From Akkermansiaceae bacterium (GTDB lineage: Bacteria > Verrucomicrobiota > Verrucomicrobiia > Verrucomicrobiales > Akkermansiaceae): a stretch of 54,190 bases of DNA. The stretch is from contig CAIVKO010000225.1 in the NCBI GenBank assembly GCA_903906515.1, positions 1 through 54,190 on the forward strand, read 5' to 3'. A program made the translations under genes and the position numbers. Below, in pieces: positions 40,448 through 50,229 of this stretch. Position 1 is the stretch's first letter; the number at the start of each line of letters is the position of its first letter. Below the pieces are notes generated by a model that searched no databases, was not told where the DNA came from, and saw only the letters and a program-made list of their open reading frames with translations.

Positions 40448-42043
40448 CTAAGGATTTTGATGTAGATGTAGATGGAGGATGCGACGGATTTCAGTGAGTG
40501 TTTCAGGGAGTTCGCAGGCACTGTGTGGGCCAGGCACGATGTGCTCAGACTTGGCGCTACCCACATGGGAACTCGAATATTCAACCACACCGTCGGAGCT
40601 GTTAGGGCTGTTGCCCTTACCTCGGTCACCGATAATCGAGTGATGCGGTGCGCTCATGGGAATGTGATCGAGCACCATGAGGGTGGGATTGCCTGGGGAA
40701 AGTCCGGTGACGCTGGTGGGCATGCGCTTGGAATCTCCGGTAATGATATCGATGGAATCCCCCATCGATTGAGTGAGAGTGTTGGTGAGATCCATTGGCA
40801 GTGAGATGAGCTTGGCCGCGAGTTCGCCGATGCTGCCGATGGCCATTTTGCTGCCGCGGTGGGGAGTGCAGATGTAAATCACGCGGCCCACGTGGGGATT
40901 GGCGTGGAAACGGGTGCATTGATCAATGAGATCACCGGGTTTTACTTTTGCGAAGAAGCGGTCCGCCTTTTCCTTGCCCATCATATTCCAGCAATTCCGG
41001 GTCACGGTGGTGACCTGCATCCGTGACAGCAACCCGCCCATGCTGTGGCCGATGAGCACATAAGGACGGGAATGCGGGTAGGATCGCTCGATGCTCGCGA
41101 GTTCCTGGCGAAGCCGGTATGCCGAATAGGCGGGGGGATTGCCGGTCGGATAGGAAAAGAGCCAGCATTGGTAGCGACTGCGGAATTCAGGGTCTGTTTC
41201 AAGTTTGTTAATCACTCGCCGCCACATCCGCGGAGTTGAAGCCAAGCCGTGAACGAAGATAATAGGGATGCGGTTCGGGTCATACGGGCGGACCATGAAA
41301 AGTCCGGTGTTTTTCATGTATTGCTCCACCCGCAAGGTTCCCATGATACCATTCCATAGTTCCGACCCCTGTGGGTATGCTGCCAGCGGGGCGGAAAAAT
41401 CGGCCGCCAACGGGCGATCCGCTCCGGTGATCCGTGCGGAATTTTTCATGCTGGGATCCAACAGCGTGAGCAATACGTCGCTTCCTTTGAACTCCAGCGT
41501 GGCGGTGACCGCTGCGTTGATTCCACAGGGCCTTACATGCGGTGGCAGGGGTGTGGGTCTGTGATTTCCAACCAGAGTGCCGCCGATTCCGGGTCGGAGG
41601 TTTCTTTGATCGAGATCGCCATCCGCGACTTTGTTTGCCGCCATCATTCCGGTGAAATAGCCGGGATCCCAAACTCCGTCGCGGGTCGGCTTGGCAAAGC
41701 GCAGCCGGTAGGTGGTCGCACCGGAGGTGAATGTTAGCGTCTGGTTCCACAGGCGGCCCTGATCCGCAGAGCGCAGCAATACGGTGAGTTCGGTCACCGC
41801 ATGGTTATAGATCTTTTTGGCATCTTCACTGATTCCGGGCGTGCCCAAAACGCCGACTGCATGTTTCGCAGCATCCAGATAAAGGACTGCGCGCTGTTCG
41901 GTAGTTAGTGATTTTACCGCTGCGGCTTTTAAATGCTCTGCGGCGGTACGATGAATCGCTTGTTCCGGCGGTAACGCCGTGGGGACGCAAGCGGTAAAGA
42001 CAAGTGCAGCTATGATTGATAGGCGGACTAACGGGGGTTTCAT
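40448..42043 (-). CDS. Alpha/beta-hydrolase (lipase-like) lipoprotein
   Basis: A 531-residue protein with a lipoprotein signal (MKPPLVRLSIIAALVFTAC). A helical N-terminal part (about 30-110) and a beta-rich domain (about 110-260) precede an alpha/beta-hydrolase domain: IPIIFVHGLASTPRMWRRV (oxyanion loop), YVLIGHSMGGLLSRMQV (nucleophile Ser in GHSMG), HVGRVIYICTPHRGSKMA, and a catalytic His in the tail (SAPHHSIIGDRG or SSSHVG). It is probably an outer-membrane or periplasmic lipase or esterase. It is followed 56 bases on by the lipocalin, an apt partner for fatty-acid products. Confidence 0.85.
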   Translation of the reverse strand: MKPPLVRLSIIAALVFTACVPTALPPEQAIHRTAAEHLKAAAVKSLTTEQRAVLYLDAAKHAVGVLGTPGISEDAKKIYNHAVTELTVLLRSADQGRLWNQTLTFTSGATTYRLRFAKPTRDGVWDPGYFTGMMAANKVADGDLDQRNLRPGIGGTLVGNHRPTPLPPHVRPCGINAAVTATLEFKGSDVLLTLLDPSMKNSARITGADRPLAADFSAPLAAYPQGSELWNGIMGTLRVEQYMKNTGLFMVRPYDPNRIPIIFVHGLASTPRMWRRVINKLETDPEFRSRYQCWLFSYPTGNPPAYSAYRLRQELASIERSYPHSRPYVLIGHSMGGLLSRMQVTTVTRNCWNMMGKEKADRFFAKVKPGDLIDQCTRFHANPHVGRVIYICTPHRGSKMAIGSIGELAAKLISLPMDLTNTLTQSMGDSIDIITGDSKRMPTSVTGLSPGNPTLMVLDHIPMSAPHHSIIGDRGKGNSPNSSDGVVEYSSSHVGSAKSEHIVPGPHSACELPETLTEIRRILHLHLHQNP

Positions 42044-42350
42044 GTCTTATCAAATTAGATTTCGGATGTAATTCAACGCGGATTTTGCTATTATCGCAAG
42101 GATTAAGTATGGTTCTGTCGGGTCCTGAAGTTTCACAAATGGATTGCCTATAGACAGCAAAAGCAAATGAAATGACACAAGCGGTTCATCTTGAAATCAA
42201 CAGATCGTTTGGCCCAGAACGGTTTGGCATGGGCCAGGGGATTTCAAATCGTCATTCAGTCGCGGCTTATTAAGCTGGACCGCCTGGAGGACGAGTTTGT
42301 ACATGAAAATGGCAGGGATCGCCAGATCCCTGCCATGGACTTTCAGGAGT
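42044..42350. other. Intergenic region, nothing recognised except a hairpin
   Basis: About 300 bases between the lipase-like gene (start side) and the sugar-isomerase-like gene (end side). It is AT-richer than its surroundings. It should carry the promoter of the lipase-lipocalin-SYLF group. A hairpin at 42311-42334 is listed separately. No RNA gene or frame was recognised. Confidence 0.5.
42311..42334 (-). terminator. Hairpin after the sugar isomerase-like gene, possible terminator
   Basis: GGCAGGGAT and ATCCCTGCC form a perfect 9-bp stem with a 6-base loop, 16 bases after the stop of the minus-strand gene. On that strand it is followed by ATTTTC, only a weak T tract, so termination is likely but not certain. 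Confidence 0.6.
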
Positions 42351-43193
42351 TTATTTGGGGTTTGCCTTGACGAAATCGACGTTGGCGCGGACTTGCGGGA
42401 CGCTGTCCATCCAATCGTTTTCGTGTTCGATGGAAAGGTGGCCGTCGAATTTCTGGTTTTTCAATTCTTCAAGACATGCGGCGACATCGACCACGCCCTT
42501 GCCGGCGACAACGACGGCAGAAGGACCGAATTTTTCTTTGTCCTTGAGGTGCACGCTGATGATGCGGCCCTTGAGGATACGCAGGCATTCGATGGGTTTG
42601 AGATTGGAGGTGCACCAGTGGCCGAGGTCGGCGCAGGCACCCACACGGGTGTCGCGGCTTTCCACCACGCCGAGAATATAGAGTGGGTTCCAGACCTTGT
42701 ATCCCGGTTTGGACATCGATCCACCGTGTTCGTGGAAGGCGACTTTGATGTCAAACTCCTTGGCATTGGCTTCCCATGCGGCAATTTGCTCGGTGGATTC
42801 AGAGCAAACCGAATAGAGTCCCATTTTTTTCGCGAAACTCATGATGGCGCGCACGTCCTCGGGATTCGCAGCTGCGACCACGCCGTAGTTGACCGCATGC
42901 ACTCCCAAGCGGGTGCACTCGGCCTTGAGTTCGTTCATCGCGGCTTCCGACATCGTGTGATGCACTTTATCCTTGGAGCCGGGCTTGAGGATTTGACCCG
43001 GGAAGAACTCGATCACGTTGCCGCCGGCTTCCTTGGTCTTGGCGATGGCTTCAAAGGCACTGAATTCCTTGAACGTGTAGGCTTGGGCACCGATGAACCA
43101 ACCGTTTTGGCGGAGGTTTTCCGGAATGGGATCGGCGTTGAGACCGGTGACCAAGGTTAGGGCGAGGAGCGTGATGCTGGATATGGTTTTCAT
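42351..43193 (-). CDS. Secreted sugar phosphate isomerase/epimerase-like TIM barrel
   Basis: A 280-residue protein with a signal peptide (MKTISSITLLALTLVTGLNA). The remainder is an AP endonuclease 2/xylose isomerase-like TIM barrel: WFIGAQAYTFKEFSAFEAI, GNVIEFFPGQ, a mid-barrel KVAFHEHGGSM and VGACADLGHWCTS with the metal-binding Asp-His, then RIISVHLKDKEKFG. It is followed and preceded by genes typical of sugar catabolism in PVC bacteria: the Gfo/Idh/MocA oxidoreductase starts upstream on the same strand, ending 30 bases before it. They likely act in sequence on a periplasmic sugar or inositol-like compound; the substrate is unknown. Confidence 0.88.
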   Translation of the reverse strand: MKTISSITLLALTLVTGLNADPIPENLRQNGWFIGAQAYTFKEFSAFEAIAKTKEAGGNVIEFFPGQILKPGSKDKVHHTMSEAAMNELKAECTRLGVHAVNYGVVAAANPEDVRAIMSFAKKMGLYSVCSESTEQIAAWEANAKEFDIKVAFHEHGGSMSKPGYKVWNPLYILGVVESRDTRVGACADLGHWCTSNLKPIECLRILKGRIISVHLKDKEKFGPSAVVVAGKGVVDVAACLEELKNQKFDGHLSIEHENDWMDSVPQVRANVDFVKANPK

Positions 43194-43223
43194 GATTTGT
43201 GTGATTTGAAAGATGCGAATCAG

Positions 43224-44600
43224 TTACCAACCGGTGCGGGCGTTGCGCTTGACGAAACGTTCGGCTTCCGGGCAGTTCGGTGAACGCATGTTAGGGCCGT
43301 CCCATTCCATCTTCACGCCTTCGCCAACGCGCAGTGCGATGCAGCCGAGGAGGATGATTTCGGTTAGGTAACCGGCGATTTCGAAGTTCGAGTAGGCGGC
43401 GGGTCCACCCTTGATCATCTCGATCCATTCCTTGTAGTGGCCGGGTGAGCGCGGGATGGATTGCGGGATGGGAGTGACGGCTGGGTGCTTGCTGCCTTGG
43501 ACGAATCCCGGTTCGCCTTCGAGCTGGAGGAAGAACATCGCGCCGTAGTCGTCGGGTGCGAAGAGTTTACCTTTTTCGCCGACGATGAGGCAACCGCTGG
43601 GCGGGAGTTTACCGCGCAGGTTGACGACATCCTTGACGATGTCCGGATAGGGACGCATCGGGGCGTTGACTGGGGCGGGCGTGCCGTCATACCACCAGAA
43701 CTTGAGCGGTGGCAGGCCTTCGCGCTCGGGGAACTCGAAGCGGATGCGTGAGGTGAGCGGATAGGTTTCCGGGAAAATGCGTGAAGCCATTTCGCACTCG
43801 ACCACGGAGGGGTAGCCGAGTTTGAGCGCACGGAACGGCATGTTCACCGTGTGGCAGGCCATGTCGCCGAGGGCACCGGTGCCGAAGTCCATCCAGCCGC
43901 GCCAATTGAAGGGATGATAGACTTTATCGAGATAGGGCCGCACCTGCGCCGGGCCAAGCCAGAGATTCCAATCGAGTTCCGCTGGAACCGGGTTTTCGCC
44001 TTTCGGGCGGTCGAGTCCTTGTGGCCAGACCGGACGGTTGCTCCAGACGTGGAGTTCCAGTGGCTTGCCGATCACGCCGGATTGGATGACTTCGACTGCG
44101 CGGCGGAGGCCGTCGCCCGCGCTGCCATGGTTGCCCATTTGGGTGGCGAGTTTCTTTTCCTTGGCGATGCGGACGAGTTCGCGTGCTTCGTGCACGGTTT
44201 GGGTGAGCGGTTTTTGACAGTAAACGTGCTTGCCCAGGTTCATCGCCATCGAGGCAGCCATACCGTGAAGGTGGTCGGGTGTGGAGATAACGACGGCATC
44301 AATCTGGTCGCCCATTTCCGTGAGCATTTTGCGGAAATCGACGAATTTTTTCGCATCGGGGTGGCTCTCGGCCTTCTTGTTGAGCGGGCGAGCGTCGACA
44401 TCGCAGAGGGCGACGATGTTTCCGCCTGCGGCAGCGGTTTCTTTGACATCGCTGTCACCTTTGCCTCCGACGCCGATGCAGGCGACGTTGATGCGGCTGT
44501 TGAGGTTTTGCCCGCGCACAATGGCAGGGGCACCGAGGGCGAGACCACCGGTTACGAGACCGGTTTGTTTGAGGAAATGACGACGGTTGGTAGTGTGCAT
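43224..44600 (-). CDS. Tat-exported Gfo/Idh/MocA family oxidoreductase
   Basis: A 458-residue protein beginning with a twin-arginine signal (TTNRRHFLKQTGLVTGGLAL). The N-terminal Rossmann fold (INVACIGVGGKGDSDVKETA; IVALCDVD) is followed by VVISTPDHLHGMAASMAMNL, the family motif CQKPLTQTVHEARELV (the EKP position is QKP) and a C-terminal alpha/beta domain with NWRGWMDFGTGALGDMACHT. Members oxidise or reduce sugars using NAD(P); Tat-exported ones carry a tightly bound cofactor into the periplasm. Its partner is the TIM-barrel protein 30 bases downstream. Confidence 0.92.
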   Translation of the reverse strand: MHTTNRRHFLKQTGLVTGGLALGAPAIVRGQNLNSRINVACIGVGGKGDSDVKETAAAGGNIVALCDVDARPLNKKAESHPDAKKFVDFRKMLTEMGDQIDAVVISTPDHLHGMAASMAMNLGKHVYCQKPLTQTVHEARELVRIAKEKKLATQMGNHGSAGDGLRRAVEVIQSGVIGKPLELHVWSNRPVWPQGLDRPKGENPVPAELDWNLWLGPAQVRPYLDKVYHPFNWRGWMDFGTGALGDMACHTVNMPFRALKLGYPSVVECEMASRIFPETYPLTSRIRFEFPEREGLPPLKFWWYDGTPAPVNAPMRPYPDIVKDVVNLRGKLPPSGCLIVGEKGKLFAPDDYGAMFFLQLEGEPGFVQGSKHPAVTPIPQSIPRSPGHYKEWIEMIKGGPAAYSNFEIAGYLTEIILLGCIALRVGEGVKMEWDGPNMRSPNCPEAERFVKRNARTGW

Positions 44601-44850
44601 GGATTCAGTCTGTTTGAAATATCAGTGAATACTGTGAAGAGGTATGAATACAGAGCCTTAGCTTACAGGAACGGGCGACGCACTCTTTCATGAATTTAAA
44701 CAGAAAACCAATTTTGTTAGATCTTCAGGCGCGGCAGAGGTCAATCCCTAGCCTTCGATTTTTCCTTCTGGATACCGGTTCATTTCATCGATTGCCGCGT
44801 ATTTTGCTTTTTGCTTTCCGTATTTGGCTTTGGCATCCATTGTCCCGCGC

Positions 44851-47217
44851 ATGGCGAGTTGCGAGCATTGCGGGACCGAATTTGCGGAGAAATCCGTGGA
44901 GGACCGGTTTTGCTGCCGTGGGTGTGAGTATGTGGCGGATTTGATTTCCGAGCAGGGATTTGAGCAGTTTTACGATTTGAAACAAGGGTTGGCGGTGGCT
45001 CCGGTGCGCAGTCGGCCATTCGAAGAACACGATTTTTCGTGGTTGGGGCCGAAAATGGCCGAGGCCGAGGGTAAGGCGGCCGCCTTGGAGCAGGAGGCCC
45101 GCATGGATCTGGGGCTTGAGGGGATTTCGTGTGTCGGCTGTGTGTGGCTTGTGGAAAAGTTGTTTGCGCGTCATCCGGGCAGCATACGTGCGGCAGCCAA
45201 TCCATCGAGCGGGCGGCTGCATCTCGAATGGGTGCCTGGCAAATGTGATTTGGAGCCATTTCTGCGGGAGCTCTGTCAATTTGGATATGTCGCCGCTCCC
45301 GCAGGTGTCGGGGGAGGGGATCACGAACGGCGACGCCTCGCTGCCCGGCTCGGGTTGTGCGCGGCGTTTGCGCTTAATACCATGGCGTTTTCCCTGCCGA
45401 TGTATCTGGGGATGTCTCCGGATGATTCATTCGCCGGACTGTTTAAGTTGATCGCGTTTATTTCCGCCACTCTCTCGATGCTGGTGGGCAGTGGATATTT
45501 CATCGAGCGTGCATGGCGGGCCGTTCGAGCTGGATCCCTGCACATCGACTTGCCCATCGCGTTGGGCTTGATCTCGGCCTATATCGGATCGATCTGCGGA
45601 TGGGTGCTGGGTCGGGCGGGTTTGATGTATTTCGATTTTGTGTCGATTTTCGTCTTTTTGATGTTGAGTGGGCGGTATTTACAGACGGCGGCGGTTGATC
45701 GCAACCGTCGGCGTTTGATCCGTCGACAGCCGGTTCCGGAAGCCGTTCCGAAGTCGGATGGCAGCGGGGAAACCGTGGGACGCGAGGAGATCGTGCCGGG
45801 CACAGGTTTCCAACTCGCCCCGGGGCAGGCGCTGCCGGTCAGCGGGATTTTGTCGGGAAAAGAGGCGGATTTTTCCTTGGAATGGATCCATGGCGAGGCG
45901 GATCCCGTGAGGTTTTCCGCAGGATCAAGGTTGCCGGCAGGGGCGATCCTGCTGAGCCGCCAACCGGTGGATATGCTGGCGGAGGAAAAGTGGGAGGATT
46001 CCTTGTTGGCAAAATTGACGGCAGCTTCAGTGGGGGATCGCGGGTCACCGGGGTTGGATAAACTGTTGCGGGTTTATTTAAGCATCGTGCTCGTGATGGG
46101 GGTGTCGGCGTTGTTGTTTTGGGTGTGGCGGGGTGACGGTTTGACTGGGGCCCAAGCGATGATTTCGGTTTTTGTGGTTTCTTGTCCTTGTGCATTGGGT
46201 GTGGCGATTCCGTTCGCGGATGACATTGCGGCCTCCGCGATGGAGCGGTTGGGGGTTTTCGTGCGTCATGCCAGTCTTTGGCCGCGTTTGCAGCGGGTGC
46301 GGCGTGTGGTTTTCGATAAAACCGGCACATTGACGCTCGAACGTCCGGTTTTGGGAAACCCGGATGCGGTTTCCTCACTCGATGATCAAGCAGCCCTGGC
46401 ACTGGCGCGGATGACCCGTGGGTCCTTGCATCCAGTAGCGCGATCTTTGCTGGAAGCGCTCGGAAATCGTGGTCAAAAACTCTTGGCGGAGCATGGCTAT
46501 GGAGAAACCTGTGAATTCCCGGGCATCGGTGTCACGCTGGAATCGGATGACGGCAGTTGGTCGCTTGGCAAATCAGGATGGTCCGGTGACGGGGTGGAAA
46601 ATGTCGTAGCCGATGGAGCTGGCAGCGAATTGCGTAAGGCGGGCGAACTTCGTGCGTCCTTCCAATTCAGCGAATCTCTAAGGCCGGGGGCGGTAGAGGT
46701 GCTCCAGGGGTTGGCAAAATCCGGGCTCTCACTCCACATCCTGTCTGGTGATCACCCGGACAAGGTGGAACGCATGGCCAACACTCTGGGGCTCACCAAG
46801 GAACAGTCGATCGGTGGACTTTCTCCGGAAGAAAAGGCCGCGCGGGTAAAATCCCTCGGATGCCACGAAATCCTCTATTTGGGCGATGGTGCCAATGATT
46901 CTCTGGCTTTTGACGCGGCATTGGTGACCGGCACTCCGGTGGTAGACCGCAGCTTGCTGGAATCCAAGGCTGACTTCTACACCCTGGGTTCCGGTCTGGG
47001 GTTTCTCCCTAATTTACTTGCAGCCTCTAGGGCCCGGATGCTTGCGGTGCGCTCGGCATTCGGTTTTGCCTTGGTTTACAACCTGACCACCGTGGCGTTT
47101 TCTATGGCCGGAAAAATGAGTCCTTTGCTGGCCGCTATCCTCATGCCAATGAGTTCAATCGTCTCAATTCTTATCGTTGTATCGGTTTCCCGAAGAAATT
47201 CTAAGAACAATAGTTGA
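44851..47217 (+). CDS. Copper-type P1B ATPase, CcoI/FixI-like
   Basis: A 788-residue heavy-metal pump from the ATG at 44851 (MASCEHCGTEFAEKSVEDRF). The N-terminal Cys-rich part (CEHCG ... FCCRGCEYVADLI) is the metal-binding region typical of CcoI, and an HMA-like domain follows (LEGISCVGCVWLVEKLF). Eight membrane segments are expected; SCPCALGVAIP is the ion-binding CPC, VFDKTGTLT the phosphorylation site, GSLHPVARSLL the HP motif and YLGDGANDSLAFD the hinge. The actuator shows HGEADPVRF where TGES is usual; the Glu is kept. CcoI supplies copper to cbb3 oxidase, but no cco genes are in this window. Its TGA overlaps a possible TTG start of the next gene. Confidence 0.88.
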   Translation: MASCEHCGTEFAEKSVEDRFCCRGCEYVADLISEQGFEQFYDLKQGLAVAPVRSRPFEEHDFSWLGPKMAEAEGKAAALEQEARMDLGLEGISCVGCVWLVEKLFARHPGSIRAAANPSSGRLHLEWVPGKCDLEPFLRELCQFGYVAAPAGVGGGDHERRRLAARLGLCAAFALNTMAFSLPMYLGMSPDDSFAGLFKLIAFISATLSMLVGSGYFIERAWRAVRAGSLHIDLPIALGLISAYIGSICGWVLGRAGLMYFDFVSIFVFLMLSGRYLQTAAVDRNRRRLIRRQPVPEAVPKSDGSGETVGREEIVPGTGFQLAPGQALPVSGILSGKEADFSLEWIHGEADPVRFSAGSRLPAGAILLSRQPVDMLAEEKWEDSLLAKLTAASVGDRGSPGLDKLLRVYLSIVLVMGVSALLFWVWRGDGLTGAQAMISVFVVSCPCALGVAIPFADDIAASAMERLGVFVRHASLWPRLQRVRRVVFDKTGTLTLERPVLGNPDAVSSLDDQAALALARMTRGSLHPVARSLLEALGNRGQKLLAEHGYGETCEFPGIGVTLESDDGSWSLGKSGWSGDGVENVVADGAGSELRKAGELRASFQFSESLRPGAVEVLQGLAKSGLSLHILSGDHPDKVERMANTLGLTKEQSIGGLSPEEKAARVKSLGCHEILYLGDGANDSLAFDAALVTGTPVVDRSLLESKADFYTLGSGLGFLPNLLAASRARMLAVRSAFGFALVYNLTTVAFSMAGKMSPLLAAILMPMSSIVSILIVVSVSRRNSKNNS

Positions 47218-47264
47218 AATTCTCCGGAAACATTCCTACTCTCCCTCCGACTTCCTCACAACCA

Positions 47265-48191
47265 ATGATCCAAGCCGCCATTCTACCTCATCAGGAGTTC
47301 GGGACATCCCTTCTCCAGCGAATCGCAAATTCGGACCGCTATAAAATGTATCAGGAAGCATTCCGCACCGCGACGGGGCTGCCTCTGCGCATCGTTTCTG
47401 CGGATCCCGACGGTTGGTGCCTAGACGACCAAAAAATCAACCGGAGTCCATTTTGTGAAGCCATCAACCTCTGTGACAGCGCATGTGGTGCCTGCGTGGA
47501 GACCAATCGCCGCCTGATGAGACAAGCTGAAGTATCCGGCCCTAGCACCTGTCATTGTTTTGCCGGTTTGTGCGCGACCGCCGTGCCGGTCAAAATGGGG
47601 GCTTCCGTGATCGGTTATCTCAAGACCGGCCAGGTTTTCAGCGTGTTGCCGACCGAAGAGCAGTTTGAAAAACTCCTCGGTGCCGTCGGACGCAAGACTT
47701 TGGACAAGGGGTCGCGGACTCACTTGAGAAAAGCTTATTTCCAAACCCGGGCGGTCGAACCACTGCGCTATCAGAGCATGGTGACACTGCTGCAAAGCTT
47801 CGCAGAACAATTGAGCGAACACGCCGAATCTGTCGCTATCATCGATGAGGGCAGCGAGCCATCCGCCATCGCCAGGGCACGCAAATATATCCATGCGAAC
47901 TTGGATCAACCTCTGCCGCTGGGTCATGTCGCACGGGAGGCCGGTCTCAGCGAGTCCCATTTCTGCCGCCTTTTCAAAGATTACGCGGGCCTAACTCTCA
48001 CAGATTATGTGAACCGCTGCCGGATCGACTGGGCAAAACGCGAGTTGTTGAAACCCGAAGCCCGCATCTCGGAAATCGCATTCCTTATCGGCTATCAGTC
48101 GCTTTCTCAATTCAATCGCAGTTTCGCCCGGATTGTCGGACTTTCCCCGACCCTCTATCGAAGAGACCGCCTCGAGCGCGCGGCTTCCTGA
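47265..48191 (+). CDS. AraC-family regulator with PocR sensory domain
   Basis: A 308-residue regulator from the ATG at 47265 (MIQAAILPHQEFGTSLLQRI); an in-frame TTG at 47214, overlapping the ATPase stop as TTGA, would add 17 residues. The N-terminal PocR domain (about 20-170) contains conserved cysteines (SPFCEAINLCDSACGACVET; STCHCFAGLCATAVPV). The C-terminal AraC domain has two HTH motifs (PLPLGHVAREAGLSESHFCR; ISEIAFLIGYQSLSQFNRSF). PocR domains sense small molecules such as propanediol or hydrocarbons, or metal-bound cysteines. The adjacency to a copper ATPase suggests that it might regulate that gene, which is an inference. Confidence 0.85.
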   Translation: MIQAAILPHQEFGTSLLQRIANSDRYKMYQEAFRTATGLPLRIVSADPDGWCLDDQKINRSPFCEAINLCDSACGACVETNRRLMRQAEVSGPSTCHCFAGLCATAVPVKMGASVIGYLKTGQVFSVLPTEEQFEKLLGAVGRKTLDKGSRTHLRKAYFQTRAVEPLRYQSMVTLLQSFAEQLSEHAESVAIIDEGSEPSAIARARKYIHANLDQPLPLGHVAREAGLSESHFCRLFKDYAGLTLTDYVNRCRIDWAKRELLKPEARISEIAFLIGYQSLSQFNRSFARIVGLSPTLYRRDRLERAAS

Positions 48192-48265
48192 TGATTCTTC
48201 CTTTAGGGAGAATTTGATGATTGCGTGAGGTCAGGGTTTGTTGCTCAATGCGAGAAGTAAAAGTC

Positions 48266-50137
48266 ATGGAAGACCGTTATGAAATCCTGGGAAAAATCGG
48301 ACAAGGGGGGCTAGGTGCCGTCTTCCGGGCGTTTGATGCCCGCATGAGCCGGGAAGTGGCGATCAAACGTATCTCCACCGGCACGGATGACCCCGCATTA
48401 GCGGAGGAGTCCACCAACCAACTCGTCAAGGAAGCCGGAGCCCTTGCTTCATTGCAGCATCCTAATATCGTCACGATCTATGATGTGGGCGCGGATGAAG
48501 ACGGGCCTTATGTGGTCATGGAATTGATCAACGGCAAGACACTTGACGAACTGATCGAGCGCGCACCCCTCACATGGCCGGATTTCAAGGAATTGGCTTT
48601 GCAAACGCAGGAGGCGCTTATTGCTGCGCAGGAACTTAATATCATCCACGGCGACCTCAAGCCATCCAACCTGATGCTGACTTGGCTGCCTTCGGGGAAA
48701 TTCCAGGTTAAAATCGTCGATTTCGGACTCGCGACGATCGCCATGTCGCAAACCAAACAGGATTTGGAATCTGTCGATACGGTTTTTGGATCGATCTTTT
48801 TCATGCCGCCGGAGCAGTTCCTGCGGAGCCCGTTGGATATGCGCTCCGACATGTATTCGATGGGTTGCGTCTATTATCAGATACTAACAGGGCGCTATCC
48901 CTTTGATGGAAAGAACGGCAACGAGGTGATGGCTGCCCATCTGAATCACAAGGTGACACCGATTCAGGAAGTGCGTGCCGGTATTCCGCTATGGGCTTGT
49001 GACTGGATCATGTGGCACATGAACCGCAATCCCGAGGATCGCCCGGAATCGGCGCGTGAAGGATTGTCGCTTCTCCTTCAGAATGATCGAATTCCCAATG
49101 CTGCGATGAGTCTCGGCGTGCCGAAAACTCCGGTGGCACCGGTGGGTCCGCCGCGTCCGCGCCGTAACACTGTGCCGATGACCGCCACCGAGGCGCTTAC
49201 ACATGCAAAAATGGTGCAAACCTCCATGGTTTCCACAGCGGCTAACGAATCTGGCATTTCCACGCAAACCGCGCCACAGCCCTTAGCGCCGCCTGAGGGA
49301 TTCAAGCCCAGCGTTCATGCTGCGGTTGAGGAGGCCGTTCATCTTCTGGAGCCCACGCATCAGGATGCGGGCCAAGCTCATGGGGCCCAAACCCAGAGAC
49401 TGCCCCGTCCCGAAGTGGCACCGAAACCTCCGTTCAAGCTCCAAAAGAATGCCAAGATCGCCCTCACCGTAGTGACGGGTGTGCTGCTGCTCATTCTCGG
49501 GGTCGTATTATTGAAAGTCACCGGGACCAGACGCGACGCCCGCAGCGTGGAGGATTTCCTCAGCCAGGCTGAAGTGGCCGGAGCCACCCAGGCGACTGTG
49601 GATGCGAAATCTCTTCAACTCACGTTCCGGGCGCTCATTCGTGACGAATCCGATACGAACGTGCAAAGGACCTGCGCCGCCCTCTCCATCGCCAAACCCA
49701 CGGACGCTACCGATGTGGACTCGCGCATCATCGACTTTGTCACCAAGAAACCACAGGTTTCCGTGAAGACCCGGGAGGTTCTTATCGGCCGGGTTCTCCG
49801 AGCCCGCAACAAACCGGTCATCATGCCCGCAATGTTGGACCTTGCATTTTCTGACAGCGATACCGTGTTGGTTGTGGCTGCTTTGCAATCGGTGCGCCAG
49901 ATGATGGGTGACGATCATTTCGGGAAACTTCTGCAACTCGTTTCATCGACTGCCAACAATCTCATACGGGATGCGGCGGAGGCCAATATCGCCGATGTCC
50001 TGACGAGAAGCCAGAAGCGCGATGATTTGGTCAAGCAGCTCACGGATGCCAAGGATAGTAACTTCAAACCCGACGTCCAGCGTGTCTTGACGCGGTTGAT
50101 TTCGCTCGGAAAAACCCTCGGTCCCAGTAAGAAATAA
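48266..50137 (+). CDS. Membrane Ser/Thr protein kinase (non-RD), HEAT-like C-terminus
   Basis: A 623-residue protein from the ATG at 48266 (MEDRYEILGKIGQGGLGAVF); two upstream in-frame starts (48221, 48248) are less likely because the paralogue at 50230 begins at the same place. The kinase domain (1-275) has VAIKRI (Lys34), the catalytic loop IIHGDLKPSN (HGD in place of HRD, near 129), IVDFGLATI (near 152) and MPPEQF. A Pro-rich linker (280-395) precedes one membrane helix (about 398-420; ALTVVTGVLLLILGVVLL), after which a periplasmic HEAT-like helical region (430-620) follows. It is an active-looking non-RD kinase. A pseudokinase paralogue lies 92 bases downstream. Confidence 0.88.
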   Translation: MEDRYEILGKIGQGGLGAVFRAFDARMSREVAIKRISTGTDDPALAEESTNQLVKEAGALASLQHPNIVTIYDVGADEDGPYVVMELINGKTLDELIERAPLTWPDFKELALQTQEALIAAQELNIIHGDLKPSNLMLTWLPSGKFQVKIVDFGLATIAMSQTKQDLESVDTVFGSIFFMPPEQFLRSPLDMRSDMYSMGCVYYQILTGRYPFDGKNGNEVMAAHLNHKVTPIQEVRAGIPLWACDWIMWHMNRNPEDRPESAREGLSLLLQNDRIPNAAMSLGVPKTPVAPVGPPRPRRNTVPMTATEALTHAKMVQTSMVSTAANESGISTQTAPQPLAPPEGFKPSVHAAVEEAVHLLEPTHQDAGQAHGAQTQRLPRPEVAPKPPFKLQKNAKIALTVVTGVLLLILGVVLLKVTGTRRDARSVEDFLSQAEVAGATQATVDAKSLQLTFRALIRDESDTNVQRTCAALSIAKPTDATDVDSRIIDFVTKKPQVSVKTREVLIGRVLRARNKPVIMPAMLDLAFSDSDTVLVVAALQSVRQMMGDDHFGKLLQLVSSTANNLIRDAAEANIADVLTRSQKRDDLVKQLTDAKDSNFKPDVQRVLTRLISLGKTLGPSKK

Positions 50138-50229
50138 ATTTCCTAATCGAATGGAAATCTATTTCTCTTCGCGGATTTTCATGATGGTGCACAGAGCAGG
50201 GTTTCCGTAGTCTCAGCTACTTTGAATTC

